DNA from: Maritimibacter sp. 55A14
Lineage (GTDB): Bacteria; Pseudomonadota; Alphaproteobacteria; Rhodobacterales; Rhodobacteraceae
Reading direction: 5' to 3'
DNA: 64,000 bases
Assembly (NCBI RefSeq): GCF_003122205.1
Contig: NZ_QEYE01000001.1
Location: forward strand, 248,001-312,000
Part shown: positions 62,423 to 64,000 of the stretch, piece by piece
Layout of the letters: every line of letters starts with the position of its first letter
Position numbering within the stretch: position 1 is the stretch's first letter
Made by a program: the position numbers and the translations under genes
The notes under the pieces: generated by a model
What the model saw: the letters and a program-made list of their open reading frames with translations, nothing else
What the model was told of the DNA's origin: nothing
Database searches by the model: none

Positions 62423-63226
62423 TCACTCCCCCGTTCCGCCGGCCATGATCTCTTCCTCCATGCTCCAGATCATTGAGAGGATTTCCTCGCGCCGTTCCAC
62501 GTAATCGGTCGAGGATTTCACCTCGCGCGGATCCTGCGTCAGGCCGCGTTCGGCGAAGGGCAGGCGATAGTCCTTCTCGATCCGGCCGGGCCGCGGCGCC
62601 ATGACGATCAGGCGCGAGCCCAGGAAAAGCGCCTCCTCCACCGAATGGGTGATGAGGAGGATCGTCTTGCCGGTCTCCTGCCACAGCTTAAGAATCAGCC
62701 CCTGCATCTTCTCGCGCGTCAGCGCGTCGAGCGCGCCCAGCGGCTCGTCCATCAGGATCACGTCCGGATCGTTGGCCAGACAGCGCGCCAGCGCGACGCG
62801 CTGCTGCATCCCGCCCGAAAGCTGGTAGACCGGCTTTTCCCCAAAGCCCGCGAGCCCGACGAGATTGAGCAGGTTTTCTACCTTCGCGCGGGTCTCGGCG
62901 CGCGGCCGCCCGGCCATGTTGGGGCCGAAGGCGATGTTCCTCTCCACGTTCAGCCACTCGAAGAGCGCACCCTGCTGGAAGACCATACCGCGTTCGGCGT
63001 CCGGCCCCCTGACCTCGTGACCGTTCAGCCGGACGGCGCCCCGCGTGGGCGACAGGAAGCCCGCGATGATGTTGAGCAGCGTGGTCTTGCCGCAGCCCGA
63101 CGGGCCCAGGACGGTGACGATCTCGCCCGCACCGATCTCCAGGCTTACATCCTTGAGCGCGTGGATATCCGCCGCCCCCGGCAAGGTGAAGGTCATCGAG
63201 ACGTTGTCGATATGGATGCCGTCCAT
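62423..63226 (-). CDS. Taurine/nitrate-type ABC transporter ATPase
   Basis: The protein has 267 residues with Walker A GPSGCGKTT, signature LSGGMQQRVALARCL, Walker B VILMDEPLGALDALTRE and switch ITHSVEEALFLG. The C-terminal tail (about 230-267) is the extension seen in TauB/SsuB. I start at the ATG at 63226, preceded by GGAGGCGCC; a longer reading to 63304 is open but carries no family sequence. It is cotranscribed with the binding protein 74 bp upstream. Confidence 0.9.
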   Translation of the reverse strand: MDGIHIDNVSMTFTLPGAADIHALKDVSLEIGAGEIVTVLGPSGCGKTTLLNIIAGFLSPTRGAVRLNGHEVRGPDAERGMVFQQGALFEWLNVERNIAFGPNMAGRPRAETRAKVENLLNLVGLAGFGEKPVYQLSGGMQQRVALARCLANDPDVILMDEPLGALDALTREKMQGLILKLWQETGKTILLITHSVEEALFLGSRLIVMAPRPGRIEKDYRLPFAERGLTQDPREVKSSTDYVERREEILSMIWSMEEEIMAGGTGE

Positions 63227-63300
63227 CGGCGCCTCCGGTCGGGTCTTTCGGGCAGCGGCGCAGACGGGCGGCGGGCCGGGGCGCGCCGCCCGGTGCCGGG

Positions 63301-64000
63301 TCACTTCAGGAAGCTGTCGTCCACGAAACCGGAATAGTCGTCGAGCACCGTCTCCAGCCCGCCGTTTTCCTTCATCACCTTGGCGACGCCGGCTGTCATG
63401 TCCTGAATGCCGCCGCCCAGCCAGTTCGGGCCAAGCTGCGCCTCGGCGCTGGGAAAGCCGAAATTGCCCAGCATCGCCCTGGTGGCATCCTCGTCCATGC
63501 CGGCGGCCTTCGCGATGGTCGGGATCCTGGCGTCGGGGTCGGCCTTGTAGGCGATGTTGGCGGCCTCGGTCACCTCCATGAAGCCGCGCACCAGGTCGGG
63601 ATGTTCGGCCGCAAAACTCTCGGTCACGGTGACGATGTCGAAGGTGTTGATGCCGATGGCCTCCTGCTCGGCGCCGGTCATCAGCGGGCTGCCCACGGTC
63701 TTCATCCGGTCGATCGCGCCACCGAAGGCGCAGCCCATCACCACGTCGCCGCGCACCAGCGCCACGGCGGCGTCGGCTGGGTTCATCTGCACCAGGTCGA
63801 CCTTGTTCACGTCCACGTCCAGATGCTCCAGCGTGCGCAGGAGCTTGTAATGGGTGACGTTGCCGAAGGGCGTGGCGACCTTCTTGCCTTCCAGTTCCTT
63901 GGCGTTCTCCTTGGTGATGCCGCTGTCGTCGCGCACGACGCAGAGGTCGTTCTCCGCATAGGTCACCGCGACGCCCACGAGCTTGAGCGGCGCGCCGTTG
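63301..64000 (-). CDS. Taurine/nitrate-type ABC transporter substrate-binding protein, 5' end missing
   Basis: About 233 C-terminal residues are visible; the frame continues past base 64000, so signal peptide and N-terminal lobe are outside. LKLVGVAVTYAENDLCVVRDDSGI, then ELEGKKVATPFGNVTHYKLLR, DLVQMNPADAAVALVRGDVVMGCAFGG and HPDLVRGFMEVTEAANIAYKADPD are typical of TauA/NrtA-like periplasmic binding proteins. It feeds the ATPase and permease downstream. The ligand is unknown. Confidence 0.85.
   Translation of the reverse strand, partial: NGAPLKLVGVAVTYAENDLCVVRDDSGITKENAKELEGKKVATPFGNVTHYKLLRTLEHLDVDVNKVDLVQMNPADAAVALVRGDVVMGCAFGGAIDRMKTVGSPLMTGAEQEAIGINTFDIVTVTESFAAEHPDLVRGFMEVTEAANIAYKADPDARIPTIAKAAGMDEDATRAMLGNFGFPSAEAQLGPNWLGGGIQDMTAGVAKVMKENGGLETVLDDYSGFVDDSFLK

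Overview
The window is dense, GC-rich DNA from an alphaproteobacterium, most likely a member of the Rhodobacterales (Roseobacter/Rhodobacter group). Pointers are the box benzoyl-CoA pathway with a BoxR regulator carrying a shikimate-kinase-like domain, an opgC-opgG-opgH operon, a GapR (DUF2312) protein, a sigma-32 factor and tightly overlapping genes. I see no rRNA, tRNA, CRISPR array or insertion sequence. The window cuts one gene at each end.

Layout. 1-1824: the end of a cytochrome d1-type (NirN/NirF-like) gene, a CbiX-like chelatase and a small membrane protein, probably the tail of a denitrification nir cluster. 1836-7687 (minus strand): a LuxR regulator, a polyamine-type ABC transporter (potA-B-C-D order in transcription) and a nitrilase-family amidohydrolase. 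7807-12464 (plus): a YtcJ-like amidohydrolase, a TPP-dependent enzyme and a CaiB/BaiF CoA-transferase. 12641-19861: a TTC38-like TPR protein, the osmoregulated periplasmic glucan genes opgC-opgG-opgH and an unknown envelope protein. 19983-20474: a membrane-anchored rhodanese.

20575-41727 is the centre of interest, a catabolic island for aromatic acids. A Liv-type importer (livKHMGF, minus strand) is followed by an acyl-CoA ligase/FAD hydroxylase pair of the salicylyl-CoA 5-hydroxylase type with a divergent IclR regulator. Then come benzoate-CoA ligase, an alpha/beta hydrolase, a DUF309 protein, boxC, boxB, boxA, a 4HBT thioesterase, boxR and a 3-hydroxyacyl-CoA dehydrogenase. A gentisate 1,2-dioxygenase and a fumarylpyruvate hydrolase-type gene follow on the minus strand. 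Together they suggest two routes: benzoate through the aerobic epoxy-CoA (box) pathway, and a hydroxybenzoate through gentisyl-CoA and gentisate. The motif TGCA-N6-TGCA recurs upstream of livK, bclA and boxC, with a near match upstream of boxR, and looks like a local BoxR regulon.

41814-52314 holds mostly housekeeping genes: anmK, tyrS, gapR, a TPR-sulfotransferase, two overlapping alpha/beta hydrolases, an rpoH-type sigma factor, a cysteine-rich MarR regulator and thrS. 52315-53526 is an AT-richer patch with an orphan secreted protein whose signal peptide contains a 21-bp tandem repeat, followed by a strongly structured non-coding stretch. 53527-61385 has an Ala/Asp-rich anchored protein, infC (apparently starting at AUA), a DUF938 methyltransferase, a three-gene cobalt-type nitrile hydratase/thiocyanate-hydrolase-like operon with a split beta subunit, an LpxL-type acyltransferase, a DUF1223 protein and acnA. 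61549-64000 is a taurine/nitrate-type ABC transporter whose binding-protein gene runs off the window.
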